A DNA stretch of 64,000 nt from Armatimonadota bacterium (GCA_025360125.1 JANYCU010000013.1:1-64000), one strand, 5' to 3'. Counted from the first letter of the stretch, positions 51,937 to 61,209 are shown. Notes: generated from the letters alone by a model not told the origin. Numbers and translations are program-made.

Positions 51937-52494
51937 TTGGAACAGCATAAACCGAAGGTTGACAAACTAAATTTCGAGCAAGGGACTTCTTTTTCAAGCG
52001 GTGTTATTGAGGATGTCATCATCCACCAACCACAGGACGAGCAAGTTTTGCGAGCAGAAGGGCTTCAGCGAATGGGCCTATCTCTTCTCATGCGATTTGC
52101 TGGGCTGCTTTACGGCGGTTATATTGCATCGTTCTTCCTTCGACATTATCCAGGTAGCAACCCGCTCGTTATCCCGCCTCTTCAAATTTTGTCGTTGAAT
52201 GGGATTCTGGTTCTTGCCTTTGGGGCGATGATCTTAGGACAAATGATACGGAAATCCCGAATTGACCGTCAACTCGAAATTCCTGCGATTCTTTCTAACT
52301 GGTTTCAATTGATTATTCGGCCAATTTTTTCCTATTTGGCTTGGACGTTCCTCTTTTTTGTCATTGGCGCACTTGGCAACAGTGGATTCGCGGTGATTAT
52401 CGGCGCGGTCATCGCCTTGAGCGGTTACGACATGAAATTTAAGGACCGAGCTCGGGGAGTTATTGCGCTTAACAGCTATTCCTCGCGCATGTAG
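51937..52494 (+). CDS. Hypothetical membrane protein
   Basis: 185 residues from a TTG start preceded by a GGA-type site. A soluble N-terminal part is followed by four hydrophobic segments (about 52-72, 85-108, 125-150, 152-170). SLNGILVLAFGAMILGQM and FFVIGALGNSGFAVIIGAVIALSGYDMKF are the clearest. It stands alone, divergent from lysA. I recognise no family. Confidence 0.6.
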   Translation: MEQHKPKVDKLNFEQGTSFSSGVIEDVIIHQPQDEQVLRAEGLQRMGLSLLMRFAGLLYGGYIASFFLRHYPGSNPLVIPPLQILSLNGILVLAFGAMILGQMIRKSRIDRQLEIPAILSNWFQLIIRPIFSYLAWTFLFFVIGALGNSGFAVIIGAVIALSGYDMKFKDRARGVIALNSYSSRM

Positions 52495-52507
52495 AGACGG
52501 CTTGAAC

Positions 52508-53041
52508 CTACTTCTGCAACAAGTAAGTATCGGCTTCAGCACGGCCATTTTGCCAAATGACCTCTTCGATTTGATCGATCTTGACCCATTGACTGCCCTT
52601 TGGAGTCATCAGGTCGTTATAGTAGGTGACCTCAGCCCAGCCAAAGCCCATTTGGCCGACGGTTACATCCAGTTCGCCTCCTCCGGGAACGGTGATTCGA
52701 ATGACTTCTCCGCTCTTAAATGCTCGGGTAAAAACGACATGAATTTCATCTGAAACCGTGATGGGATCCGTTTCTTCGGGCAGAGTAGGTTTGAAATCTT
52801 TGAGTCGAGCCAGTCGTTCGGCATAGATTGGATCGATATCAAAGTACAAAGTATCAGTAAATTTATATTCTTCGATTACTTCGTCTTGACCAAAAACATC
52901 GAGCTGCTGGACTCGAAATGATGAATCCGTCACGCTGAGGATTCGACCCCAGAAAATTCCATCGCCATCGAGCCAAGGACAAAAGCCGACCGGGGTTCCC
53001 GCTTCCACGAGTTCATTTAATTTGTCCAACAGGGGATTCAT
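52508..53041 (-). CDS. Hypothetical cytoplasmic protein
   Basis: 177 residues, acidic, with no signal or membrane segment. Beta-strand-rich: FCPWLDGDGIFWGRILSVTDSSFRVQQLDVFGQDEVIEEYKF. A central FTRAFKSGEVIRITVPGG and a C-terminal SQWVKIDQIEEVIWQNGRAEADTYLLQK follow. The first part resembles an SH3-like or DUF-type RNA/protein-binding barrel, but I cannot name it. It is divergent from dxr with a gap of about 34 bases, so the two may share a promoter region. Confidence 0.6.
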   Translation of the reverse strand: MNPLLDKLNELVEAGTPVGFCPWLDGDGIFWGRILSVTDSSFRVQQLDVFGQDEVIEEYKFTDTLYFDIDPIYAERLARLKDFKPTLPEETDPITVSDEIHVVFTRAFKSGEVIRITVPGGGELDVTVGQMGFGWAEVTYYNDLMTPKGSQWVKIDQIEEVIWQNGRAEADTYLLQK

Positions 53042-53075
53042 TCCGTAGAGTTTACATAAATGTCACAATGAGTTG

Positions 53076-54170
53076 ATGAAGCGCGTGGTAATCCTTGGCT
53101 CGACTGGCAGTATTGGTACCCAAACGCTCGACATCATTCGCCTATTTCCTGACAAGTTTAAGGTTGTAGGGTTAGCCGCTTCTCGAAATGAGAAACTTCT
53201 TGCGGTTCAGGCGGCCGAATTTCTCGTTGACCGAACTGTCCTGTTTGAACGCGACGGAATGGAAGCTCTCGTTGCCCTCGCCACGATGCCGGAAGCCGAT
53301 ATTGTGGTGGTTTCGGTTGCTGGCGTTATCGGACTTCTTCCCACTTTCGAAGCGATCAGGGCCGGGAAGCACATTGCCCTTGCCAGTAAAGAAGTCTTAG
53401 TTGCCGCGGGGGAGATTGTGATGCCTTTGTTGCGCGAATACAACGTCACAATGACTCCGATCGACAGCGAGCATAGCGCGATATTTCAATGTCTTCAGGG
53501 CTATCGCCTTGATCAGATAAGCGAAATTATCCTCACCGCAAGTGGCGGACCTTTCCGAGGAAAGACTCGGGATGAACTTTCGCATATTACGGTCCAGCAA
53601 GCCCTCAATCACCCCACTTGGAACATGGGCGGAAAGATCACGATTGACTCGGCAACGCTGATGAACAAGGGTCTCGAAATGATCGAGGCTCGTTGGCTTT
53701 TCGGCGTTGAAATGGACCAGGTTAAAGTTGTCGTTCACCCGCAAAGTGTCATCCATTCAATGGTGAAATTCAAGGATGGTTCGGTACTGGGTCAATTGGG
53801 ATGGCCGAATATGCGTCTCCCAATTTTGTACGCCCTGACGTTTCCCGAGCGGCACCCAAACGACCTCAAGAATTGGGATCCGACTGACACGCCGAGCTTG
53901 ACATTCGAGAAACCTGACGTTGATGCTTTTCCGGCCTTAAATCTGGCCCGAGAAGCAGCCAAAGCAGGTGGAACGATGCCCGCGGTGATGAATGCGGCCA
54001 ACGAAGCCGTCGTAGCGGCCTTTTTGCAACGAAAATGCTCCTTTTTGGACATCCCGTCCGTAGTAGATAGGGTCATGCAGGAACATTCTGCAGTGTCTGC
54101 GACGTTAACATCCATAGTGGAAGCGGATCGCGAGGCGCGAATTCGCGTGCATGAAGCCCTAGGAATCTAA
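53076..54170 (+). CDS. dxr: 1-deoxy-D-xylulose 5-phosphate reductoisomerase
   Basis: 364 residues. The NADPH site is VILGSTGSIGTQTLDIIR. Catalysis and metal binding are seen in TPIDSEHSAIFQCL, ILTASGGPFRG, ALNHPTWNMGGKITIDSATLMNKGLEMIEA and VEVHPQSVIHSM-like VVVHPQSVIHSMVKF. It makes 2-C-methyl-D-erythritol 4-phosphate, the first committed step of the MEP isoprenoid pathway. The ATG at 53076 is preferred over a TTG one codon earlier. rseP follows after 3 bases, a common pairing. Confidence 0.96.
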   Translation: MKRVVILGSTGSIGTQTLDIIRLFPDKFKVVGLAASRNEKLLAVQAAEFLVDRTVLFERDGMEALVALATMPEADIVVVSVAGVIGLLPTFEAIRAGKHIALASKEVLVAAGEIVMPLLREYNVTMTPIDSEHSAIFQCLQGYRLDQISEIILTASGGPFRGKTRDELSHITVQQALNHPTWNMGGKITIDSATLMNKGLEMIEARWLFGVEMDQVKVVVHPQSVIHSMVKFKDGSVLGQLGWPNMRLPILYALTFPERHPNDLKNWDPTDTPSLTFEKPDVDAFPALNLAREAAKAGGTMPAVMNAANEAVVAAFLQRKCSFLDIPSVVDRVMQEHSAVSATLTSIVEADREARIRVHEALGI

Positions 54171-54173
54171 TTT

Positions 54174-55373
54174 ATGTTGATGAACTTGCTGACTGGTGTG
54201 GTGTTCTTATTGATGTTTTCAATCCTCGTGGCAGCCCACGAATTGGGACACTACTGGTTGGCCCGAAAGTTCAACATGGGCGTATCTGAGTTTTCGATCG
54301 GAATGGGCAACCCAATCTTAAAGACTTGGAAGCGAAAGAAGTACCAACTCGATAATGGTGAGCAACAAGAGACGGCATTCAACATCCGTCCTTTGCCCTT
54401 GGGCGGTTTTGTAAAAATAATTGGGATGGAGCCGCAGGAAGACGGAAGTGAAGTCAACGTCAACGGCGGGTTTTACACTCGGTCTCCGTGGGCCCGAATT
54501 GCCGTTCTTTTGGCGGGACCAATTTTCAGTATTGTGTTTGGTTGGCTCGTTCTTGTTGGCCTCTACTCTTTGATTGGGGTTGCGGTTCAAACGAATCGAA
54601 TCGCAGTTGTGTCCATTGGTGGGGCCGCAGAGAAAGCAAGAATTTTGCCTGGCGACTCGATCCTTAAAGTCGATTCTAAAGTCGTCAAAAATAGCGTTGA
54701 TGGAATCCTAGCGATCCGAAGTGCCGGGGGCAAACCAGTCAATGTGACCTACTCGCACGAAGGAAGAACAGTCACAAAATTGATTACTCCAACTCTTTCT
54801 ACACTTGAGCTTGAGGAAATTGATGTCAATGGTGAAATGACCGACAAGAAGGGGCACTATCCGGTTCTTGGGATTCAATTTGACCGAGACTACAAGCGAG
54901 TACCAATTGTCCCTTCGATTATTGAGGCGACCCGCGCTCCTTATGAGACAGCGAAAGGAATGATATCGAGCATTCTCCGACCAAAGAAGATTCTTGAGGA
55001 AAGCACTGGGGTGATTGGAATGGCGGTCAGTACTCGAGTCGCGGTTCAGGGTGGTTTTGCCAATGTGCTCTTTTTGGCGGGGTTGATCAGCATTTCGCTT
55101 GGATTTATGAATTTGCTGCCAATTGGGATGTTGGATGGCGGACAAATTCTTCTTTCGTTCATTGAAGCTCTGCGTGGAGGAAAGCGATTGAGCCTCAAAT
55201 CCCAGCTTCAATTCTTATGGGCGGGCATGTTTGTCATCCTCTTTTTCTTCTTGGCAGTTACCTACAAGGACCTATTTCGATTCGTGATTCCGGGCAAAGA
55301 TAACATCATGACGGACCAGAAGCAGTCCATTTCAAGGCCGGATTCAAACGCTCCTGCGACGAATACTCCGTAG
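54174..55373 (+). CDS. rseP: RseP/RasP site-2 zinc protease with PDZ domain
   Basis: 399 residues. Four membrane segments. The first holds LVAAHELGHYWLARKF (HELGH zinc site). A PDZ domain at about 135-230 (AVQTNRIAVVSIGGAAEKARILPGDSILKV) and the closing LLPIGMLDGGQILLSFIEALRGG with the second metal motif LDGG follow. It cuts membrane-bound anti-sigma factors and leftover signal peptides. The C-terminus ends with a Ser/Pro/Asn tail. It follows dxr by 3 bases, as in many bacteria, and lysS follows 40 bases later. Confidence 0.93.
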   Translation: MLMNLLTGVVFLLMFSILVAAHELGHYWLARKFNMGVSEFSIGMGNPILKTWKRKKYQLDNGEQQETAFNIRPLPLGGFVKIIGMEPQEDGSEVNVNGGFYTRSPWARIAVLLAGPIFSIVFGWLVLVGLYSLIGVAVQTNRIAVVSIGGAAEKARILPGDSILKVDSKVVKNSVDGILAIRSAGGKPVNVTYSHEGRTVTKLITPTLSTLELEEIDVNGEMTDKKGHYPVLGIQFDRDYKRVPIVPSIIEATRAPYETAKGMISSILRPKKILEESTGVIGMAVSTRVAVQGGFANVLFLAGLISISLGFMNLLPIGMLDGGQILLSFIEALRGGKRLSLKSQLQFLWAGMFVILFFFLAVTYKDLFRFVIPGKDNIMTDQKQSISRPDSNAPATNTP

Positions 55374-55412
55374 CCGTCTGCCTTAGTCAAGTAAACTCTG
55401 AGGCTCAGGACG

Positions 55413-56975
55413 ATGAGTAACGAAGAGTCATTTTGGGATATTCGGCTGGAAAAGCTCCAGCGGCTAAGAGAACTAGGCTTCGATCCATATAAGATCGAGC
55501 GCTGGGATACCCCGAAATCGGCAGATAAACTACACGCTGACTTCATCGAAGGCACCGAAGTCTCATTTGCAGGACGCATTTCGTCTTACCGCGACATGGG
55601 TAAGGCAGGTTTTGCCCACATCAGTGATGGCGATGGCAAAATTCAAGCGTACTTCCGACGCGATGAGCTGGGCGATGACGCATACGAAGCCTATAAGTTG
55701 CTTGATTTGGGCGACCATATTGGCGTCGAAGGCAAGTTATTCCTCACCAAAACCGGTGAGCAGTCGATCCACGTTTCGAAGTTCCACCCATTAAGCAAAG
55801 CAATGCATCCGTTGCCGCTCGGCAAGGAAAAGGACGGTCATGTCTTTTCCGGGTTGCAGGATATCGAGATTCGGAATCGTCATCGACATCTGGATTTGAT
55901 GGCAAACAAGGAAGGGCGAACCAAGCTTTTGAATCGTTCCCGAATCGTGGCGGCGGTTCGGTCATATTTTAACGACTGCGGATATCTCGAAGTCGAGACA
56001 CCACTGCTTCAGCAGGAGGCAGGTGGGGCGGCTGCGCGGCCCTTCGTGACTCACTATAACGAGTACGAAATTGATGTCAAGCTTCGAATCTCATTGGAGC
56101 TCTATCTGAAGCGAATCATTTGCGGCGATGTTCAGAAAGTCTACGAACTTGGCCGTGTTTTCCGCAACGAAGGCGTGAGCTACAAGCATAATCCGGAATT
56201 CACGCTGCTGGAGTTTTACGAGGCATACGCGAACCTCGAAGACATGATGCGGCACGTGGAGAATTGCTTCAAGTATGTTGCGTTCACGGTATTTGGCAGC
56301 ACAAAAATCGACGTTCCGCACGAGGACGGTTACCTATCTATCGACTTCGGTCAGCCATGGGCGCGAGTAGATATGCTTGACGAAATCGCTAAGCATACGG
56401 GCGTTCAGCGCGATCAGTTACTTGAGCTTTCCAGTGCGGTTGACGCGCTGGGAGCTGGTGCTCGAGTGAATGGAGTAACCGGAAAGCGAGTGGTTCCGGG
56501 CGAAGAGCGAAACCTTGGCGGTTTGCTGGAGAAGCTGCTCGAAGTTTACGTTGAGCCGACGCTGATTCAGCCGACATTTGTCATTGGGTATCCATTGGAG
56601 ATTTCGCCGCTTGCGAAGAAAGATCCGAATGATTCTCGCTTCACACGTCGCTTTGAGGGATATGTGTTGTGCAGTGAGATTTGCAACTCGTTTAGCGAGA
56701 TTAACGATCCAATCGACCAGCGTGAGCGATTCGATTTTCAAGTCGGCGAAGCCGCCGCTGGTGACGAAGAAGCCCACCCGATGGATGAAGAATTTCTTTA
56801 TGCTTTGGAGTGCGGGATGCCGCCGACGGGTGGATGTGGAATCGGGATTGACCGAATGGCGATGCTGCTGACAGGATCGAGCACCTTGCGCGAGATTTTG
56901 CTCTTTCCTTACATGAGGCCGCCTGCGTCTTCGGAACAAGCAGTTGAATCGACGCCAGACCACAAGGAGCATTGA
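55413..56975 (+). CDS. lysS: Lysyl-tRNA synthetase (class II)
   Basis: 520 residues. The N-terminal OB-fold (50-160) has VSFAGRISSYRDMGKAGFAHISDGDGKIQAYF. The class II core has motif 1 VRSYFNDCGYLEVETPLL, motif 2 VYELGRVFRNEGVSYKHNPEFTLLEFY and motif 3 GCGIGIDRMAMLLTG. It charges tRNA-Lys in the cytoplasm. It lies 40 bases after rseP, and its TGA overlaps the ATG of kynA by one base, so tryptophan breakdown follows it directly. Confidence 0.96.
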   Translation: MSNEESFWDIRLEKLQRLRELGFDPYKIERWDTPKSADKLHADFIEGTEVSFAGRISSYRDMGKAGFAHISDGDGKIQAYFRRDELGDDAYEAYKLLDLGDHIGVEGKLFLTKTGEQSIHVSKFHPLSKAMHPLPLGKEKDGHVFSGLQDIEIRNRHRHLDLMANKEGRTKLLNRSRIVAAVRSYFNDCGYLEVETPLLQQEAGGAAARPFVTHYNEYEIDVKLRISLELYLKRIICGDVQKVYELGRVFRNEGVSYKHNPEFTLLEFYEAYANLEDMMRHVENCFKYVAFTVFGSTKIDVPHEDGYLSIDFGQPWARVDMLDEIAKHTGVQRDQLLELSSAVDALGAGARVNGVTGKRVVPGEERNLGGLLEKLLEVYVEPTLIQPTFVIGYPLEISPLAKKDPNDSRFTRRFEGYVLCSEICNSFSEINDPIDQRERFDFQVGEAAAGDEEAHPMDEEFLYALECGMPPTGGCGIGIDRMAMLLTGSSTLREILLFPYMRPPASSEQAVESTPDHKEH

Positions 56976-57808
56976 TGAGCAAAGACGCGAATGTCCCGCT
57001 CTCGACGGAAACTGATTACGGCGGGTATTTGTGTCTGGAGCCCATTCTTGGAGCTCAGAAACCAAAATCGAACCAGCACGACGAGATGCTGTTCATCATT
57101 CAGCATCAGACTTCCGAGCTCTGGATGAAGTTGGTCGTGCATGAGTTACGCTTCGCGCTTGAGTACGTTAAGAAGGACGATTTGGAGCCTTCATTTAAGG
57201 TTTTGTCACGAGTCAAGCAAATCATGCGGATGATGTTTGAGCAGTGGGCGGTTTTAGAAACCATGACGCCCAGTGACTATGCGCTCTTTCGAAAAGCGCT
57301 TGGTCGAGCCAGCGGATTTCAGTCGTATCAATACCGGATGATCGAGTTTTTGTTGGGCAATAAGGACGTCTCGGTTATGGGGCAGCTTCAACAGCGTCCC
57401 GAAATCGTCGAGATTTTGACGAAGGACCTGAATTCGCCGAGTTTGTACGAGGAGTTTCTGCGGTATTTGGACCGAAAGGGACTGGATGTCCCTGCTGAGT
57501 GTATTTCTCGGGATTGGAGTCAGCCACGAGAAGAAAGTCGCGCCTTGGTTGGCGTTTTCAAGAAGATTTACGATAATCCGCGCCTGCACTGGTCGGCTTA
57601 CGAAATGTGCGAGAAATTAATCGACATCGACCAGATGTTTCAGCTTTGGCGATTCCGACACATGCAGACGGTTGAGCGGATCATTGGATTTAAGCAAGGA
57701 ACCGGCGGCTCGCCAGGAGCATCTTATTTGCGAGAGCGGGCGCGGGTCCACCTCTTTCCCGAGCTTTGGTCGGTGCGCACCGAGGTTGAGGATAAAGAAG
57801 TTAATTAG
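56975..57808 (+). CDS. kynA: Tryptophan 2,3-dioxygenase
   Basis: 277 residues from the ATG that overlaps the lysS stop (TGATG). Residues TSELWMKLVVHELRFALEYV near 45 and FQSYQYRMIEFLLGNKD at about 113 are the family's haem-pocket helices. RFRHMQTVERIIGFKQGTGGSPGASYL holds the haem-ligand His and the catalytic loop. It converts tryptophan to N-formylkynurenine, with haem and O2. kynU follows 47 bases later. A formamidase is not seen, so it must be elsewhere. Confidence 0.94.
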   Translation: MSKDANVPLSTETDYGGYLCLEPILGAQKPKSNQHDEMLFIIQHQTSELWMKLVVHELRFALEYVKKDDLEPSFKVLSRVKQIMRMMFEQWAVLETMTPSDYALFRKALGRASGFQSYQYRMIEFLLGNKDVSVMGQLQQRPEIVEILTKDLNSPSLYEEFLRYLDRKGLDVPAECISRDWSQPREESRALVGVFKKIYDNPRLHWSAYEMCEKLIDIDQMFQLWRFRHMQTVERIIGFKQGTGGSPGASYLRERARVHLFPELWSVRTEVEDKEVN

Positions 57809-57855
57809 CTGTTAGCTTTCAGCTGCAAGCGAAAAGAGTAATATCAGGTCAGAAA

Positions 57856-59049
57856 ATGGCTCATCTCACCCAAGAATCTATTGACCGAGAGATTCGGCCT
57901 CAGTTCTCTCGCGTTTTGGGTTCGCATGTAGGTTCCGCTTACTTCGCCAACCATTCGTTGGGTCGTCCGCTTGATGTTTCGTTCGCCAATATCGCCCGTG
58001 GCGCCAATGCTTGGGCTGAACTCCTTGACGAAGCTTGGTCGGATGAAACTTGGCTGGGCGAGGCGATGAAGTTCCGATCTCTCATTGCTCAATTACTTTC
58101 GGTTTCCGACCCAACTTCAATCGTGCCTAAATCGTCGGCAGGGCAAGGCTTAAGAGCGGTACTGAACTCATTTATGGTCGACAAGGTCATTCATGTTGTG
58201 GCGACGCGAGGAGAGTTTGATAGCGCGGACTTTATCCTCAAGGCTTATGCCGAGGCAGGCCGTGTCGACATTCGTTGGGTTGAGCCAGGACGCCAAGAAG
58301 GTCCAGTCTGGGTGTATGATGCTTCGGACGTTTTGGCTGCGATAGATGACACAACCGACTTGGTCGCGGTTTCGGCGGTTATGTTTGGAACTGGCCAGAT
58401 TTTAGGCGACTTGGAACTGATAGTCGATAAGGCGCATCGACATGGAGCCTTGGTTCTGGTTGATACTTATCATGCCCTCGGCGTCTTCCCTTTCTCGATG
58501 CCAGCCGTTGGCGCAGACTTCTGCGTCGGAGGGTGTTATAAATACCTTCGTGGTGGTCCTGGAGCGTGTTTCCTTGCCATCGCTCCCCACATCCTTGCCG
58601 CAGGTCGGAAGACCTTGGATACGGGTTGGTTTGCGAAAAAGGATACTTTCTCGTATTTGAGACCAGACTCTGCGGAGCGGGGCGAGGGAGGCGATGCCTG
58701 GTTGGAGAGTACTCCGCCCGTTCTGGTTCCCTACCAGGCAACGCCGGGCCTGGAGTTCACTTTGGGCGTCGGCGTTCAGCAGATTCGGAACTATATGTCG
58801 GAAGTTCTGGCTGATTTGCGGGAGACGTTTTTGCGGGCGGACTTGCCGATTTTTGTTCCTCAGAATGCGGTTATTTGGGGGAGTTTTGCACTGGTTCCCC
58901 ATGTGTCAGCGACTGAGCTGAGTCGGCGGTTGAAAGAGTTTAAGGTTGTTACGGATGCGCGCAGGGATTTTGTTCGGTTTGGTCCGGACTTGTTGACGAC
59001 GCATGACGAGATTGAGCAGGCGGCATCCGCATTGCGGAAATTGTTGTAA
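57856..59049 (+). CDS. kynU: Kynureninase
   Basis: 397 residues. A PLP fold type I enzyme: VGSAYFANHSLGRPLDVSF at the start, LVLVDTYHALGVFPFSM with the Asp that contacts the pyridine N, and FCVGGCYKYLRGGPGACFL with the Schiff-base Lys (CYKYL). It cleaves kynurenine to anthranilate and alanine. It forms an operon with kynA directly after lysS. Kynureninase is the best fit; other PLP enzymes of the same fold are less likely given kynA next door. Confidence 0.9.
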   Translation: MAHLTQESIDREIRPQFSRVLGSHVGSAYFANHSLGRPLDVSFANIARGANAWAELLDEAWSDETWLGEAMKFRSLIAQLLSVSDPTSIVPKSSAGQGLRAVLNSFMVDKVIHVVATRGEFDSADFILKAYAEAGRVDIRWVEPGRQEGPVWVYDASDVLAAIDDTTDLVAVSAVMFGTGQILGDLELIVDKAHRHGALVLVDTYHALGVFPFSMPAVGADFCVGGCYKYLRGGPGACFLAIAPHILAAGRKTLDTGWFAKKDTFSYLRPDSAERGEGGDAWLESTPPVLVPYQATPGLEFTLGVGVQQIRNYMSEVLADLRETFLRADLPIFVPQNAVIWGSFALVPHVSATELSRRLKEFKVVTDARRDFVRFGPDLLTTHDEIEQAASALRKLL

Positions 59050-59155
59050 AAAACATCGAGAAAAACTTCGAAGCGTAGGTTCAATTAGTGCAATTTTCAC
59101 AAATAATTGAAAATACGAAATATTGTGAAATGTGGGGTGGTAAGATTGGGACACG

Positions 59156-60163
59156 GTGGAACCTTGGTATGACTTGCCAGAAATAGATCGACAACCGGCC
59201 CTGCGGTCGTTCGACAAGATTGATGCGCTTGCGTGTTTGGTTGGCAGTTTGGTTGGTGGGCTCGTTCTCGGTTTGCTCTGTTACCGTGAGGCTCAGCCTC
59301 ATACTGGCATGACCAATTTGTATGGGTACGGCGTGTTTTTGTTCGTGCCTTTGCTGACGGGAATTATTACCGGAGCAATTTCGAATTGGCGGCAACCGTC
59401 GACGATCGGCGCGATTTGGATTTCGGCCTTCGTGGTGAATGTTCTGTGCGCGATTGGGCTCTTGGTTACAGGTCTTGAGGGGGCGGTGTGCGTTGGAATG
59501 TCGATTCCGGTCACCTTGCCCGTTATGGGACTTGGGATTGTCTTGGCGCGGGCAGTTTTGCACTACGGTCGCGCTAAGCGAAAGATTCTGTTTTCTGCCG
59601 TGCCCGCGATTGTGGCGGTTGGTGGAGCGTCAATTTTGTATTCGCCTGGATTCGTGAATCAGGTTGAATCGACGACGATTATTATCAACGGACCGCCGGA
59701 GAAGATTTGGCCCTATCTTTTTGAACTTGATGGCTTGCCGGAGCCTGATCAATGGATATTTAGGACAGGCATTGCCTACACGAAGGGGACACGGTCTGGC
59801 GGTCGCAACGTCGGCGATTGGCGCCAGTGCATGCTTACGACGGGCAATATGAACGAGACGATTGCGGCGGTCGAGCCCAATCGTTATTTGCGGTTTAACG
59901 TTTTGAACACTCCGCCCTCGATGCGTGAGAGCAATCCTTTTTACGATATTCATCCCCGGCATGAAACGGGGACGTTTGTGGTGCATTGGGGAGAGTTTCG
60001 GTTGGAGGCGTTGCCGGGCGGGCGGACTCGTCTGACAGGCACGAGCAGTTATTCATATAACATTTATCCGGCTTGGTATTGGGGCCTATATACGGACACG
60101 GTGGCGGAGCAGATTCACATGCGGATGATGAATGAGATCAAGCGAAGAGTTGAGGCTCCCTAG
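59156..60163 (+). CDS. Membrane protein fused to SRPBCC-type domain
   Basis: 335 residues from a GTG. The first half has four to five hydrophobic segments (residues 22-160; ACLVGSLVGGLVLGLLCY, TIGAIWISAFVVNVLCAIGLLV, LPVMGLGIVLARAVL). The second half, from about 190, is a START/SRPBCC-like domain: STTIIINGPPEKIWPYLFELDGL, GDWRQCMLTT, YLRFNVLNTPPSMRE, FRLEALPGGRTRLTGTSSYSYNIYP. Such domains bind hydrophobic ligands. The fusion suggests lipid sensing or transport at the membrane, but this is an inference. It is convergent with the PIN gene and overlaps it by four bases. Confidence 0.72.
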   Translation: MEPWYDLPEIDRQPALRSFDKIDALACLVGSLVGGLVLGLLCYREAQPHTGMTNLYGYGVFLFVPLLTGIITGAISNWRQPSTIGAIWISAFVVNVLCAIGLLVTGLEGAVCVGMSIPVTLPVMGLGIVLARAVLHYGRAKRKILFSAVPAIVAVGGASILYSPGFVNQVESTTIIINGPPEKIWPYLFELDGLPEPDQWIFRTGIAYTKGTRSGGRNVGDWRQCMLTTGNMNETIAAVEPNRYLRFNVLNTPPSMRESNPFYDIHPRHETGTFVVHWGEFRLEALPGGRTRLTGTSSYSYNIYPAWYWGLYTDTVAEQIHMRMMNEIKRRVEAP

Positions 60164-60591
60164 ATCGGCACGCGATCGAGGGAGACAATGAATTGAATTC
60201 CGGGGATCACCTTTTTGCTCAGCCTTTCGTCGTTGGTGACGAACAAGTCGCACTTTGCGGCTGCCGCGCATGCCAGTTGCATCGCATCAGGTGATTTGAT
60301 TGTTCGATCCTGTCGAATTCCTGCGAATTCCAAGGCAGCCGCTTCGTCAAAGTCAATGATGCTTAAGGCCTTGGACCGGAACATCCTTAGATACCGAGTA
60401 ATTAACGCATTGTCTTGGATCGCAATTGGCTTTACGAGAACTTCGCCTACAGTTAAAGCAGAAGTTAATAGATCGTCAGAGCGCAAATTCATTCGATTCA
60501 ACAGGGCTTTCACTGGAGCACCAACGCCATTCTCATCTTCGAAAAGGTAAATAAACAGATTCGAGTCAAAAAATACTCGGCTCAATCCCAA
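60160..60591 (-). CDS. PIN-domain ribonuclease, VapC-like toxin
   Basis: 143 residues. The acidic residues of the PIN fold are present: VFFDSNLFIYLFED (D), LTVGEVLVKP (E), KSPDAMQLACAAAAKCDLFVTND (D and D). VapC-type toxins cut tRNA or rRNA and are neutralised by the partner. The upstream gene overlaps it by 10 bases. A 16-base palindrome precedes the pair. It is on the opposite strand to, and overlaps by four bases, the gene at 59156. Confidence 0.85.
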   Translation of the reverse strand: MGLSRVFFDSNLFIYLFEDENGVGAPVKALLNRMNLRSDDLLTSALTVGEVLVKPIAIQDNALITRYLRMFRSKALSIIDFDEAAALEFAGIRQDRTIKSPDAMQLACAAAAKCDLFVTNDERLSKKVIPGIQFIVSLDRVPI

Positions 60592-61082
60592 TCGCTCCGA
60601 AGTCGATCAATGTATTCATCAGCATGCTCATCAGCCCAAATTTCTTTTCCCGATCCAGCAAGAGCCAATAATTCGGCAAATTTGTTTTCATTTTCACCGG
60701 AGGCTTCATATCGTTCGCGAGCCCAAGTCACAAGAGCAAAATACTTAGGATCCAATTCTCTTAAATCTGGAAAAATCTTTCCATTTCGCTGCCGATTTGT
60801 CTGATCTGGTTTCATTAGTAACCTCCGACGAGATTTTCCAGATGCGAAAAGCATTCGGTAATCACCAGGGTTTGGAGCCATATTCGCGACGCAATGCATG
60901 CGAACATGGGTTACAAAGCCAGCTCGGATAGTGCCATTGAGTCTTAACTCATTTGCCTTATCCATGATTTCTTGGACAGTAAAGTCATCCTTTTCGAGGT
61001 TTTCTTGGTGGAGGGTCGCTACAACGAGAAAGACTTCGTCGGCAAGCTTTAAGGAATATTCCTTCTTGAGTGCAATTGCCAT
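60582..61082 (-). CDS. Antitoxin-like partner of PIN toxin, long form
   Basis: 166 residues from MAIALKKEYSLKLADEVF (an upstream ATG six codons before is less likely because it precedes the conserved start). The N-terminal half has FTVQEIMDKANELRLNGTIRAGFVTHVRMHCVAN, which looks like a winged-helix DNA-binding unit. The last part, KEIWADEHADEYIDRLRSDWD, is the typical toxin-clasping tail of Phd/VapB-like antitoxins. At 166 residues it is about twice the usual antitoxin length. The operator palindrome lies 24 bases upstream of its start. Translation is coupled to the toxin gene. Confidence 0.72.
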   Translation of the reverse strand: MAIALKKEYSLKLADEVFLVVATLHQENLEKDDFTVQEIMDKANELRLNGTIRAGFVTHVRMHCVANMAPNPGDYRMLFASGKSRRRLLMKPDQTNRQRNGKIFPDLRELDPKYFALVTWARERYEASGENENKFAELLALAGSGKEIWADEHADEYIDRLRSDWD

Positions 61083-61105
61083 ACATTTATTATACGCCAA
61101 TACAT

Positions 61106-61121
61106 TTTATACATGTATAAA
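61106..61121. promoter_or_regulatory. Operator-like palindrome TTTATACATGTATAAA
   Basis: The perfect 16-base palindrome is 24 bases upstream of the antitoxin start and overlaps the expected promoter -10/-35 zone. Autoregulation by the antitoxin-toxin complex is common for such operons, and the DNA-binding-like half of the antitoxin would be the ligand. Confidence 0.6.
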
Positions 61122-61209
61122 TATTGGAAGCATGCGAAATGAGAATCGAATGATTCTTACCCACGGGAAAGTCGGATCGTAGGTTTCGAAGTTCATGAGA
61201 TTGTGGTCG

